NCBI RefSeq assembly: GCF_014062315.1
Contig: NZ_JACGLT010000002.1
Span: 473,007-537,006, forward strand
Origin: Gelidibacter maritimus
GTDB lineage: Bacteria > Bacteroidota > Bacteroidia > Flavobacteriales > Flavobacteriaceae
Direction of reading: 5' to 3'
Length of the DNA: 64,000 nt
This document shows positions 26,904 through 35,414 of the stretch, in pieces. Positions within the stretch are counted from its first letter, which is position 1; each line of letters starts with the position of its first letter. Under the pieces are notes generated by a model, which made no database searches, was not told where the DNA came from, and saw nothing but the letters and a program-made list of their open reading frames with translations. The translations under genes were made by a program, and so were the position numbers.

Positions 26904-27347
26904 ATGCTAAACATCAGTATCAAAACTTTTAAAGAGCTTTCATTAGAGGAGCTTTATGCAATTTTACAGTTGCGAAGTGAGGTATTTGTGGTGGAACAGG
27001 ATTGTGTATATCAAGATATTGATTATAAAGATCAAAATGCCTTACATATTATGGGGTTTAAAAATGATAAGTTAATTGCTTATACCCGAGTTTTTAAACC
27101 GGATGATTATTTTGAGCACGCCAGCATCGGAAGAGTGTTAGTTAAAGAAGGAGAGCGTCATTTAAAATATGGCTATGATATTATGACAGCTTCCATCAAG
27201 GTGATAGAAGAGGTTTATAATGAAACTAAAATTAAAATATCTGCGCAGACCTATTTGAAACGGTTTTATAATAATTTAGGATTTGAAGCGGTTGGCGATG
27301 AATATTTAGAAGATGGGATTCCGCATATTGGCATGCTAAAATCCTAA
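26904..27347 (+). CDS. ElaA-like GNAT N-acetyltransferase
   Basis: This 147-residue GNAT-fold protein has the ElaA-type N-terminus SLEELYAILQLRSEVFVVEQ followed by CVYQDIDYKDQNALHIMG. ASIGRVLVKEGERHLKYGYDIM is the acetyl-CoA-binding region and YLKRFYNNLGFEAVG the C-terminal motif. The natural substrate is unknown. It overlaps the convergent OmpA-family gene by 4 nt at its 3' end. Confidence 0.88.
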   Translation: MLNISIKTFKELSLEELYAILQLRSEVFVVEQDCVYQDIDYKDQNALHIMGFKNDKLIAYTRVFKPDDYFEHASIGRVLVKEGERHLKYGYDIMTASIKVIEEVYNETKIKISAQTYLKRFYNNLGFEAVGDEYLEDGIPHIGMLKS

Positions 27348-28177
27348 TTGACCTCATTGACGTAGGTGACTAATATTTCTACACGTCGGTCATATTTAGC
27401 TTCTCCGCCAAGTGGAAATTTTCGTCGCATACCCACAAATTTCATACGTTTTGGATCGACACCTTTTTTTGCCAGATAATCATAAATGTATTTAGCTCTT
27501 GCCAAGGATAAATTACGTTTTTTTGTTTTTCTATCAATAGCATCCCTACTGTTTTGGGTGCAACATACATGACCTTGGATGGTAAAATAAATATCTTCGC
27601 GTTGTAGTAGAACTTTTGAAATTTCTTCCAAGGTTTTTTTGGATTCTGGAAGTAAATAACTGTAACCGGTTTTAAATAGGATATTTTCCAATAGAATATA
27701 ATCGCCTATTTTTATATCTCCTGCTAAAGTTTCGCTAGCGGTCTTCGTTTTAGTTATGACCTCTGGTCTTGGAGGAAAATAGGGCGTTACAATGATTTCA
27801 ACTTTTCTGTTCAACCCTCTTATTTTACTGACATCCTCTTCTTTGATGAGTTTTAGTAGAATTTTGCCCTTGCCATCTACATTGGTGATAATGGATTCAT
27901 CAAATTCGTTATTTGAAAAGATGGTTTTGATGCTGTTGGCTCTATTTTGTGAGAGTATCAGGTTGTATTCGGCACTCCCACGATCGTCCGTAAATCCATA
28001 AATAGAGATTTTTTCAATGTCTAAAGACTCAATTTCAGATAAAAAAAGTAAAAGTCGGCTGTGTTCGGTATCCGTTACATCGTAAGCGTCTGTTTTAAAA
28101 AATACCTCGTGCTTCAATTCCTCCTGTGCCCAGATTAGTTGGGATATGAGAAACCCTAAGAATAAGATTTTTTTCAT
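27344..28177 (-). CDS. OmpA family outer membrane protein
   Basis: I choose the ATG at 28177 because MKKILFLGFLISQLIWAQ is a clean signal peptide. An ATG 48 nt upstream would place 16 extra residues before it. The 277-residue product has two OmpA-like peptidoglycan-binding regions. The first is about 25-110 (ISIYGFTDDRGSAEYNLILSQ, then RANSIKTIF). The second and canonical one is about 170-275, with ENILFKTGYSYLLPESKKTL, FTIQGHVCCTQNS, LSLARAKYIYDYLAKKGVD and KYDRRVEILVTY. It probably tethers the outer membrane to the cell wall. Confidence 0.88.
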   Translation of the reverse strand: MKKILFLGFLISQLIWAQEELKHEVFFKTDAYDVTDTEHSRLLLFLSEIESLDIEKISIYGFTDDRGSAEYNLILSQNRANSIKTIFSNNEFDESIITNVDGKGKILLKLIKEEDVSKIRGLNRKVEIIVTPYFPPRPEVITKTKTASETLAGDIKIGDYILLENILFKTGYSYLLPESKKTLEEISKVLLQREDIYFTIQGHVCCTQNSRDAIDRKTKKRNLSLARAKYIYDYLAKKGVDPKRMKFVGMRRKFPLGGEAKYDRRVEILVTYVNEVN

Positions 28178-28248
28178 AAGTAGATAACTTGAAAGATTAA
28201 ATATAACTAATTTTTCAGGAATCACATTGTGTTATCGATGTATGGAAT

Positions 28249-29883
28249 TTATTGAAGATAACCGAGATAAGTTGAAGGATTTTTAAGAATTTCGGTGCCT
28301 TTTTTAATTTCGGTGTTGTGTTCTATATAATAAGCATACATACCTTCTCTGTAAAAGTAACGTTTTACTATCTCTTCTGCCAGTAAGCCCATAAGTTGCG
28401 TTTTATTGGCATCAATAGCTTCTGTTTTATAGGTATTCAATGCCTTCAATAGACTATCATATTCTGCATCAATAACACTGTTTAATGCTTCTTCCCTAGC
28501 CACTGTGAGGGCATCGTCAAAGGCTTTTTCGGTTTTGGTTTCAAAGGTGAAATTATTGGATTTTAAGAAATTCTTAAATGCTTTAAAATCGGCATCCGTT
28601 AATTCAAAGGTTTTTAAATCGGTAACTTGATGTGAATAATAATACTCCGTAGCAAAGTCAAAAATCAGATTTTCGTTAACAATTGCATTGGTTATAGGAC
28701 TTAATTTTGTAATACCCAGTTCTACATCAGGTTGGATACCACCACCATCATAGACTGTTCTGCCACGTTTTGTTTTAAAGGCGGTATAATTATCTTTAGT
28801 AACGCGTGTGGCCTTGCCCATTTCATCCCTATTCCAATAATCTAAAGATTGGATACAGCGACCTGAAGGCGTGTAGTACCGTGAAATTGTAATTTTCAAC
28901 TGTGTGCCATAAACCAATGGTTTTGGACGCTGCACAAGGCCTTTTCCAAAACTTCTGGCACCCACAACCACTGCCCTATCCAAATCTTGTAAGGCACCTG
29001 CTACAATTTCACTTGCTGATGCACTTCGGCCATCAATGAGTACAACTACTGGAATTTCAGTGTCTATAGGTTCCTTCTGCGTGTAATAGGTTTTATTGTA
29101 TTTATCAACCTTTGATTTTGTGGTGACCACCAATTGATTTTGAGGCACAAAAATATTGGTCACGTTTACCGCTTCATTCAATAAACCTCCTAAATTGCCA
29201 CGAAGGTCTAAAACAAGCTGTTTGGCTCCTTCATTTTTTAAGGTTCTAATGGCATTAATGGTTTCGGTAGATGCTTTTTGATTGAATTTACGCAGCACCA
29301 CGTATCCAGTTTTGTCATCAATCATTGAAAAATGAGGAACGGCATGAATTTCTACGGCTTCACGTTTAATGATGGCTGTATGTGTTTTTCCTTGACGTAC
29401 GTAAGTTACCTCTACAGTTGTACCAGCGGTTCCTTGTAGTAAATTCCCGGCATCATCACTAAAGTCAGCAACAACGGTATTATCTACCTTGATAATCTCG
29501 TCTCCCGCCTTTAATCCTGCCTTATCTGCCGGAAAATCCTTGTAAGGTTCTATGATGACCAATTTATCCTTTAAGGTTAATACACTCGCTCCAATGCCTG
29601 TATAATCGCCAGTATTATTAATTCGTGATGCCTCTACATCCTGTTCGTTATAAAAATTGGTATAGGGATCTAAATCTTGGAGCATGCTTTTTATGGCCGT
29701 ATCCATCAAATCTGCGGGATTTGTTTCGTCAACATAATTCATATTGACTTCTTTAAAAAGCGTCGTAAAAATTTCTATTTGTTTGGCAATTTCAAAGAAG
29801 TCGTTTTTAAATGCAGATCCTGTTATAAATAAAACACTTAAAAATACAGGAATGACTATCTTTTTGGTCAATAACTTTTTCAT
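28249..29883 (-). CDS. S41 family C-terminal processing peptidase
   Basis: This 544-residue periplasmic protease has an N-terminal membrane anchor or signal (about 5-24). A PDZ domain (about 95-170) includes DYTGIGASVLTL and ADKAGLKAGDEIIKVD. The S41 catalytic domain has LVLDLRGNLGGLLNEAVN, the nucleophile motif VVLIDGRSASASEIVAGALQ (Ser) and ARSFGKGLVQ (Lys of the Ser-Lys dyad), followed by a C-terminal helical region. It probably cleaves or trims envelope proteins. The start is 18 nt after the rnpA stop, so the two genes are likely one transcript. Confidence 0.94.
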   Translation of the reverse strand: MKKLLTKKIVIPVFLSVLFITGSAFKNDFFEIAKQIEIFTTLFKEVNMNYVDETNPADLMDTAIKSMLQDLDPYTNFYNEQDVEASRINNTGDYTGIGASVLTLKDKLVIIEPYKDFPADKAGLKAGDEIIKVDNTVVADFSDDAGNLLQGTAGTTVEVTYVRQGKTHTAIIKREAVEIHAVPHFSMIDDKTGYVVLRKFNQKASTETINAIRTLKNEGAKQLVLDLRGNLGGLLNEAVNVTNIFVPQNQLVVTTKSKVDKYNKTYYTQKEPIDTEIPVVVLIDGRSASASEIVAGALQDLDRAVVVGARSFGKGLVQRPKPLVYGTQLKITISRYYTPSGRCIQSLDYWNRDEMGKATRVTKDNYTAFKTKRGRTVYDGGGIQPDVELGITKLSPITNAIVNENLIFDFATEYYYSHQVTDLKTFELTDADFKAFKNFLKSNNFTFETKTEKAFDDALTVAREEALNSVIDAEYDSLLKALNTYKTEAIDANKTQLMGLLAEEIVKRYFYREGMYAYYIEHNTEIKKGTEILKNPSTYLGYLQ

Positions 29884-29901
29884 AATCTTAGTCTCAAAAA
29901 A

Positions 29902-30285
29902 TTAGGGTTTAGTGAGGGACTGTCGTTTCAAAAAAGCAGCCATTAAGGCATTCATCTTTTTTGAAACAGTTTCAAAATCTGGTTGGGTCTTACCAATGTA
30001 CAAAATCATAAACGCATATTGATCAGGAATGTTGTTAAAATATGTCGATTTATTAAGACGATAAGCTTCTCTCATTAAGCGTTTTATTCTGTTTCTATCC
30101 ACAGCTTTTTTGAAATTCCGTTTGCTGACGGAAACACCTGCCTTTATTTTTACTGGATCGTCAAAGTTGGTTTTTAAATAAACTAATCGCAATGGATAAG
30201 CAACTACAGATTTGCCTTCAGAAAAGAGCTTTTCAATAAGCTTTTGGCTTTTAAGTTTTTCTGTTTTTTTATATGATTGATCCAT
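29902..30285 (-). CDS. rnpA: ribonuclease P protein component
   Basis: This 127-residue protein is the small basic subunit of RNase P, which matures tRNA 5' ends. EKLKSQKLIEKLFSEGKSV and KAGVSVSKRNFKKAVDRNRIK with the RNR signature (VDRNRIKRLMREAYR) identify it. rpmH is not adjacent here. The ATG lies 8 nt from a TATCTTTG box, so the leader is very short. A terminator of the upstream M1 peptidase gene precedes it. Confidence 0.95.
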   Translation of the reverse strand: MDQSYKKTEKLKSQKLIEKLFSEGKSVVAYPLRLVYLKTNFDDPVKIKAGVSVSKRNFKKAVDRNRIKRLMREAYRLNKSTYFNNIPDQYAFMILYIGKTQPDFETVSKKMNALMAAFLKRQSLTKP

Positions 30286-30292
30286 AGGGCAG

Positions 30293-30300
30293 CAAAGATA
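30293..30300 (-). promoter_or_regulatory. putative -7 box of rnpA promoter
   Basis: On the minus strand this is TATCTTTG, matching TAnnTTTG, 7 nt upstream of the rnpA ATG. It suggests a near-leaderless message. Confidence 0.42.
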
Positions 30301-30314
30301 ATACTTTGAGGCAT

Positions 30315-30344
30315 AAAAAAACCGCCTGTTGGAAGCGGTTTTTA
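30315..30344 (-). terminator. intrinsic terminator of the M1 peptidase gene
   Basis: AAAAAACCGC and GCGGTTTTT pair around a 9-nt loop, with a T tract on the minus-strand 3' side. The hairpin lies 18 nt after the M1 peptidase stop and just before the rnpA promoter. Confidence 0.8.
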
Positions 30345-30361
30345 TAAAAGTAAATCGGAAT

Positions 30362-32263
30362 TTAATTCACTTTAAATTCGTTATTCTCTCTATTGACATC
30401 CGCCATATAACCTCTCGGGTCAATGGTTATGGTTGCAATAGCACTTTTCTTTTTATCAATGTCAAAAGTATAGGTTGGATAGGCCCAGGCCCAATTTGAT
30501 AATACGGTTGTGCTATCAGGTGTTGGTTTTGCACCGCGCGTCATGCGTAATGGAATATGATAGGCTGATTTTGAACCATCGGTATAAGTAATTTCAAGAT
30601 CTAAAGGCATTGGCATCAATCCGATACGTTCTAAGGTTACCGTCGTTTTATGATCTTCAGATTCCACGTTTTTAATGGCATAATCAATCGTGTTTGTGGT
30701 TTGTGCCCAATCGGTCAGATACCAATCCAATTCAAGTCCTGAAACTTTTTCGGCAACACGAATAAAATCCATAGGTTTTGGGTGTTTAAAAGCCCATTCC
30801 TTATAGTACTGTTTAAGGGTTTTGTTGAGATTATCTTCGCCCATAATATAGCCCAATTGCGACAGAAATAATGCACCCTTAACGTAGGAAGCAACGGAAA
30901 ATGCTCGATTGTAGGCAAAACGGTCAGCGTGGGTGGTTAGTGGCTGTTCTCTATCGGAATTGGCCATTGCAATATAGGAACGATACGACCCCGCAAAAGG
31001 ATTGTCGCTATTAGTTTCAGAAATGGCATCCAATGCTCTATCTTGAATGTAGCTGGTAAAGCCTTCATCTACCCAGGAGTGCTTATTTTCATTACTGGCC
31101 AATACAAACTGGAACCAACTGTGTGCCAATTCATGAGCCGTTACACTGATCAATCCACTTATGGTGCCTTCGCCAACAATGAGTGTACACATTCCGTATT
31201 CCATACCGCCGTCACCACCTTGTATCACCGAATATTGATCGTAAGGATAGTCGCCTATATGGGTATTAAAATAATCCATTAACTGTTCGGTAACCGGCTG
31301 TAAAATTTTCCAATTTTCCAACTTCTCCGCTGGCATGGTTTTTTTATAGAGAAAATGCAACATCGGACCATTTTCAATCTGAACTTTATCATGGATATAT
31401 TCTGGATCTGCCGCCCAGGTAAAATCATGGACGTTTGGTGCTTTAAAGTGCCAAGTCAAAGTTTTCCCTTTTTGTTTTTTTACCGTTCCAGTTTCATAGC
31501 CGTGGCCAATTTCGTTCGGATTTTGAAGATAGCCAGTACCTCCAATAGTATAATTTTTATCGATGGTAATTTTGACATCAAAGTCGCCCCAAACACCATA
31601 AAATTCTCTAGCAATATACGGATGGGCGTGCCAGCCTTCATCATCGTATTCTGCCAGTTTCGGATACCATTGTGCCATGGATAATGCCACGCCTTCTTTA
31701 TTGTTACGTCCAGAGCGGCGGATTTGCACCGGTACTTGGGCATCAAAAACCATATCAAACGTTGTTTTTTCGCCAGGTTGGATCGGTTTATTTAAAGTAA
31801 CAATCAAAATGGTACCTTCTGTTTCATGATTGACATTTTTGCCATCTTGAGTCAATGAATTCACTTTGATATAGCCTATTTCATCCGGGCCTAATTTACT
31901 GATTCTACTCTCATAATTGGGTTCAGCCCTAGTTCCTAAATTATTGACCATTCGGCCGTCAGGATCTGGAATACTTTTTAACCGCGCATCCATTTCACTA
32001 TCTGGTTGAAAGGCATTTGGATATAAATGGTAATAAACCCGGTTTAAAACGTCAGGTGAATTATTGGTATAGACCAATTTTTGGGTGCCGGTATACTTGT
32101 AGGTTTCAACATCCATATCAATTTCCATGGTGTAATCTACATGTTGTTGCCAATAGTGCGGATTAGACGATGGTGGTGTCTCGTTTTGAGAATGCCCTTT
32201 GGTAAGTGGCATAAGCAAAAAGAAGCTGAGACTTAAAGAAAAAATAATTTTCATATTATACAT
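30362..32263 (-). CDS. M1 family zinc aminopeptidase, secreted
   Basis: This protein has 633 residues from the first ATG. The ATG three codons later (32254) gives a cleaner signal peptide (MKIIFSLSLSFFLLMPLTKG). The zinc site is HELAHSWFQ with the second glutamate in WVDEGFTSYIQ, and GDGGMEYGMCTLIVGEG replaces the usual GAMEN-type exopeptidase motif. The N-terminal beta domain contains MEIDMDVETYKYTGTQKLVY. It is likely periplasmic or secreted and digests peptides. It is the last gene of an MBL-subtilase-M1 operon, 7 nt downstream of the subtilase. Confidence 0.93.
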   Translation of the reverse strand: MYNMKIIFSLSLSFFLLMPLTKGHSQNETPPSSNPHYWQQHVDYTMEIDMDVETYKYTGTQKLVYTNNSPDVLNRVYYHLYPNAFQPDSEMDARLKSIPDPDGRMVNNLGTRAEPNYESRISKLGPDEIGYIKVNSLTQDGKNVNHETEGTILIVTLNKPIQPGEKTTFDMVFDAQVPVQIRRSGRNNKEGVALSMAQWYPKLAEYDDEGWHAHPYIAREFYGVWGDFDVKITIDKNYTIGGTGYLQNPNEIGHGYETGTVKKQKGKTLTWHFKAPNVHDFTWAADPEYIHDKVQIENGPMLHFLYKKTMPAEKLENWKILQPVTEQLMDYFNTHIGDYPYDQYSVIQGGDGGMEYGMCTLIVGEGTISGLISVTAHELAHSWFQFVLASNENKHSWVDEGFTSYIQDRALDAISETNSDNPFAGSYRSYIAMANSDREQPLTTHADRFAYNRAFSVASYVKGALFLSQLGYIMGEDNLNKTLKQYYKEWAFKHPKPMDFIRVAEKVSGLELDWYLTDWAQTTNTIDYAIKNVESEDHKTTVTLERIGLMPMPLDLEITYTDGSKSAYHIPLRMTRGAKPTPDSTTVLSNWAWAYPTYTFDIDKKKSAIATITIDPRGYMADVNRENNEFKVN

Positions 32264-32270
32264 GGTTTAG

Positions 32271-33887
32271 TTAAAGGTTTCTTGCCGTTTTTTCCGCTAA
32301 GATCATCGCGTTGTATGCATTGGCAATTTTTTGTGATTTTGATAATTCGTTAAATGGTTTGACGTTAGATTCATCACCACCAACAATTACTTTAGTAGTG
32401 AGAGCCAAACCAGAATCCAAAATAATTTTTTTAACCTGTGGGGCGGTCAATTTTGGATAATAAGAACGAATTAATGCTGCAATACCCGCAACCGCCGGAG
32501 AAGCCATTGAGGTGCCTCCAATGCTCTTATAGGTGTTTTCTGGGAAGGTTGAATAAATATTTCCTCCTGGAGCAAAAATATCAACGTTTACTTTACCATA
32601 ATTTGAAAAGCTTGAAACCATTCCTGATCCGTACTTTGGATCTAATGATCCCACACTGATAAAATTATCCGATACTTCAGGTCCGGTACCAATAGCATCA
32701 TTAGGATAGACATCTTTGGTATCAAGATCAGCACCTTCATTTCCTGCGGCATTAACAATCAAGACATCTTTAGAGGCGGCGTACACAATGGCATCTCTAA
32801 CCCAATCACTATGTGGAGAGTAATATTTACCAAAACTGGTATTGATTATTTGGGCACCGTTATCAGCAGCATATCTAATGGCCAAAGCAATGTCCTTATC
32901 ATATTCATCACCATTTGGAACCGCTCTAATACTCATGATTTTAACATTATTTGCAACACCATTGGCACCTATACCGTTATGTCTTCCGGCAGCAATAATA
33001 CCTGCAACGTGTGTACCGTGGCTCTCTGATGGTTTAATAGGTTTAACGTTGTTATTGCCGTAGTATTTCTCTACCATATCATCAGGATTATCACCTGTTT
33101 TACGACCTCTAAAATCGATATTAAGGTTATAATTAAGACGGTCATTTATGTCTACCAAACCTTCACTGATATCAGCTATAGCATCTTTAAGGCTATCAAA
33201 ATCCATAGAATACACGTAATTTGCAATAGCGACGTATTGTTTTAAGGTTTGATTGCTGGTACTGATGGCATTGACATCTTCCTTGGTATAATTTTTCTTT
33301 TTGGTTTCCTTTTCTAAAGCATCATCGGCATTGGTAATTTGTTGTAAAAACTGTTCGTAGTTTGTTTTGATACCAAGGTATTTGTCATATTCCGATTGAC
33401 GTTCTGCTTTGGCCTCCGCATATCGAGGATGTGAGGTATCACCACTGGCCAAAAGTCGTACAAATTCCAATTGCTCATTATAACCATCGCCGAGAAAATT
33501 CCAACCATGCACATCATCAACATATCCGTTGTTGTCATCATCTATCCCATTACCAGGGATTTCTTTAGTATTGGTCCAAATAGAGCCTTGTAAATCTTCG
33601 TGGTCAATATCAATTCCTGAATCAATCACCGCCACGATAACAGCACTGCCTTTTCTGTTTTTGATAATTTCATCGTAAGCCCGATCTACGCTCATCCCAG
33701 GAATGGTATCGTTTTTTAAATCTAAATGACCCCAATGTTGCTTTTCAGCTTCGGTCAATTCAGAAGTTTTTAAGGGCAAGGTGTCAATGTTTTCCAACGG
33801 CGTGGATATGACACTAGAAGTTGATCCACAACTAAAAAGAATACTTGCTGCAAAAGCAGCAATAGCGAATGATTTAAATGATTTCAT
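32271..33887 (-). CDS. S8 family subtilisin-like serine peptidase, lipoprotein
   Basis: This 538-residue protein begins with a lipoprotein signal (SFAIAAFAASILFSC-GSTS). The catalytic triad is visible: Asp in VIVAVIDSGIDIDHEDL, His in SHGTHVAGIIAAG and Ser in GGTSMASPAVAGIAALI. A helical insert of about 120 residues (about 155-275) separates the Asp and His motifs, as in several Bacteroidota subtilases. The oxyanion asparagine lies in VNAAGNEG. It is probably surface- or periplasm-anchored, with an operon context alongside another peptidase. Confidence 0.94.
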   Translation of the reverse strand: MKSFKSFAIAAFAASILFSCGSTSSVISTPLENIDTLPLKTSELTEAEKQHWGHLDLKNDTIPGMSVDRAYDEIIKNRKGSAVIVAVIDSGIDIDHEDLQGSIWTNTKEIPGNGIDDDNNGYVDDVHGWNFLGDGYNEQLEFVRLLASGDTSHPRYAEAKAERQSEYDKYLGIKTNYEQFLQQITNADDALEKETKKKNYTKEDVNAISTSNQTLKQYVAIANYVYSMDFDSLKDAIADISEGLVDINDRLNYNLNIDFRGRKTGDNPDDMVEKYYGNNNVKPIKPSESHGTHVAGIIAAGRHNGIGANGVANNVKIMSIRAVPNGDEYDKDIALAIRYAADNGAQIINTSFGKYYSPHSDWVRDAIVYAASKDVLIVNAAGNEGADLDTKDVYPNDAIGTGPEVSDNFISVGSLDPKYGSGMVSSFSNYGKVNVDIFAPGGNIYSTFPENTYKSIGGTSMASPAVAGIAALIRSYYPKLTAPQVKKIILDSGLALTTKVIVGGDESNVKPFNELSKSQKIANAYNAMILAEKTARNL

Positions 33888-33899
33888 GTGATCTATCTA

Positions 33900-34763
33900 T
33901 TAATTTGTAAAAATATCGTGTGTAGTAAATGTCTTATCTAAACGTACTCCTTTGTCCGTATGCTTTACGGTGATAATTTGATTATGGGCGTCGTGTTCTA
34001 AAAATAGATAATAATTGTTATCGGCCGCTAAGTTTAGAAATATTTCCTTCTCATCCAAGGTCAATAAAGGCCTGGTATCATAGCCCATGACAAAAGGCAA
34101 AGGCAAATGACCAGCGGTTGGAAGTAAATCGGCCATAAAAGCAATGGTTTTATCTTTATAGTTGATGAGTGGAATCATTTGTTTATCTGTATGTCCATCG
34201 GCAAAAAAGATATCAAAGCCCAACGCCGAATTTTTTAGAAGTCGATTCTCAGGAAGTGAGGTAAACTTAAGTTGACCACTTTCTTCCATCGGAAGAATAT
34301 TTTCTTTCAAAAAGGATGCTTTTTCACGTCTATTGGGTTGTGTTGCCCATTGCCAATGTTCGGAATTACTCCAATAATGCGCATTTTTAAAAGCAGGTTC
34401 GTACCCGGTTTTGTCTTTATTCCATTGGATACTGCCACCACAATGATCAAAATGGAGATGCGTCATAAACACGTCCGTAATATCATCACGATGAAAACCA
34501 TGCTGTTTTAAAGAAGCGTCAATAGAGTCATCGCCCCATAAAAAGTAATAGCCAAAAAACTTATCGCTTTGTTTATTGCCCATTCCTGTGTCAATTAAAA
34601 TAAGGCGGTTGCCATCTTCTATCAACAGACAACGGGCTGCAATATCAATCATATTATTGGCATCTGCTGGGTTGGTACGCTGCCAAAGTGATTTTGGGAC
34701 CACACCAAACATAGCTCCTCCATCAAGTTTGAAGTTTCCAGATTCAATAGGATATAATTGCAT
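33900..34763 (-). CDS. MBL-fold metallo-hydrolase
   Basis: This 287-residue metallo-beta-lactamase-fold protein has the metal motif TDVFMTHLHFDHCGG, an earlier LILIDTGMGN strand, and later FFADGHTDKQMIPL and AFMADLLPTAGHLPLP that supply the remaining histidine and aspartate ligands. It resembles the quorum-quenching-lactonase-like and general hydrolase branch; the substrate is not deducible. It is the first gene of the operon leading into the subtilase, 12 nt upstream of it. No signal peptide is present. Confidence 0.88.
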   Translation of the reverse strand: MQLYPIESGNFKLDGGAMFGVVPKSLWQRTNPADANNMIDIAARCLLIEDGNRLILIDTGMGNKQSDKFFGYYFLWGDDSIDASLKQHGFHRDDITDVFMTHLHFDHCGGSIQWNKDKTGYEPAFKNAHYWSNSEHWQWATQPNRREKASFLKENILPMEESGQLKFTSLPENRLLKNSALGFDIFFADGHTDKQMIPLINYKDKTIAFMADLLPTAGHLPLPFVMGYDTRPLLTLDEKEIFLNLAADNNYYLFLEHDAHNQIITVKHTDKGVRLDKTFTTHDIFTN

Positions 34764-34925
34764 AATTGTTTCTTTAGGCGAAGTTAAAACCGCAAATTAC
34801 TAAAACACTTAAAATTTGACCGTTTTGGGCAATGATATTGGCTGTTTTTTAACATTTTGAAGCTAACTTACGACGCTGATAATTTGAAAGCACTGAAAAT
34901 TATTCTAATTTTATAAAAAAGATTT

Positions 34926-35279
34926 ATGAAACGCATTGTTCCCGCATCTCTAAAGCTAAGCAAAATTAAACTCTTGAGGTTTGGACGGGATTTTAAACCC
35001 GATCAAGAGGTAATTTTAAGAGATTATTTGGCCATTGAACGCACCCGATTGGCAAATGAGCGCACATTATTGTCTTATATCAGATCGTCGTTATACTTAA
35101 TGTTGGGTGGCATAGCATTTTTTCAATTGAAAAACTTCCCTGATTTTAAATATTTGGCGGTATTATCTTTAGTTTTTAGTGCCATTTTCTTTATTATTGG
35201 CATTTATCGTTTTACCCTGCTCAAAAAAAGCTTAAAACGATTATATTATAATTCAGAGTCTAAAAAACAAAAAAAATAG
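34926..35279 (+). CDS. DUF202 family small membrane protein
   Basis: This 117-residue protein has the DUF202 signature ERTRLANERTLLSYIRSSLY, followed by two membrane segments (about 58-75 and 80-102). Relatives include the YidH/VTC-associated membrane proteins of unknown function. It diverges from the MBL operon and precedes the antiporter gene by 135 nt. Confidence 0.85.
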   Translation: MKRIVPASLKLSKIKLLRFGRDFKPDQEVILRDYLAIERTRLANERTLLSYIRSSLYLMLGGIAFFQLKNFPDFKYLAVLSLVFSAIFFIIGIYRFTLLKKSLKRLYYNSESKKQKK

Positions 35280-35414
35280 AAAAATAGTTTCTTCAAAAGC
35301 TGATTTTTAAGTGGATTTACCCCTTCATTTTGAATTTTATGATATTATTAGGGTTGTTTGATTCAAAAAAAATAACTTTACAATCTTTCCACAGAAAATA
35401 AGATAACTAATTAT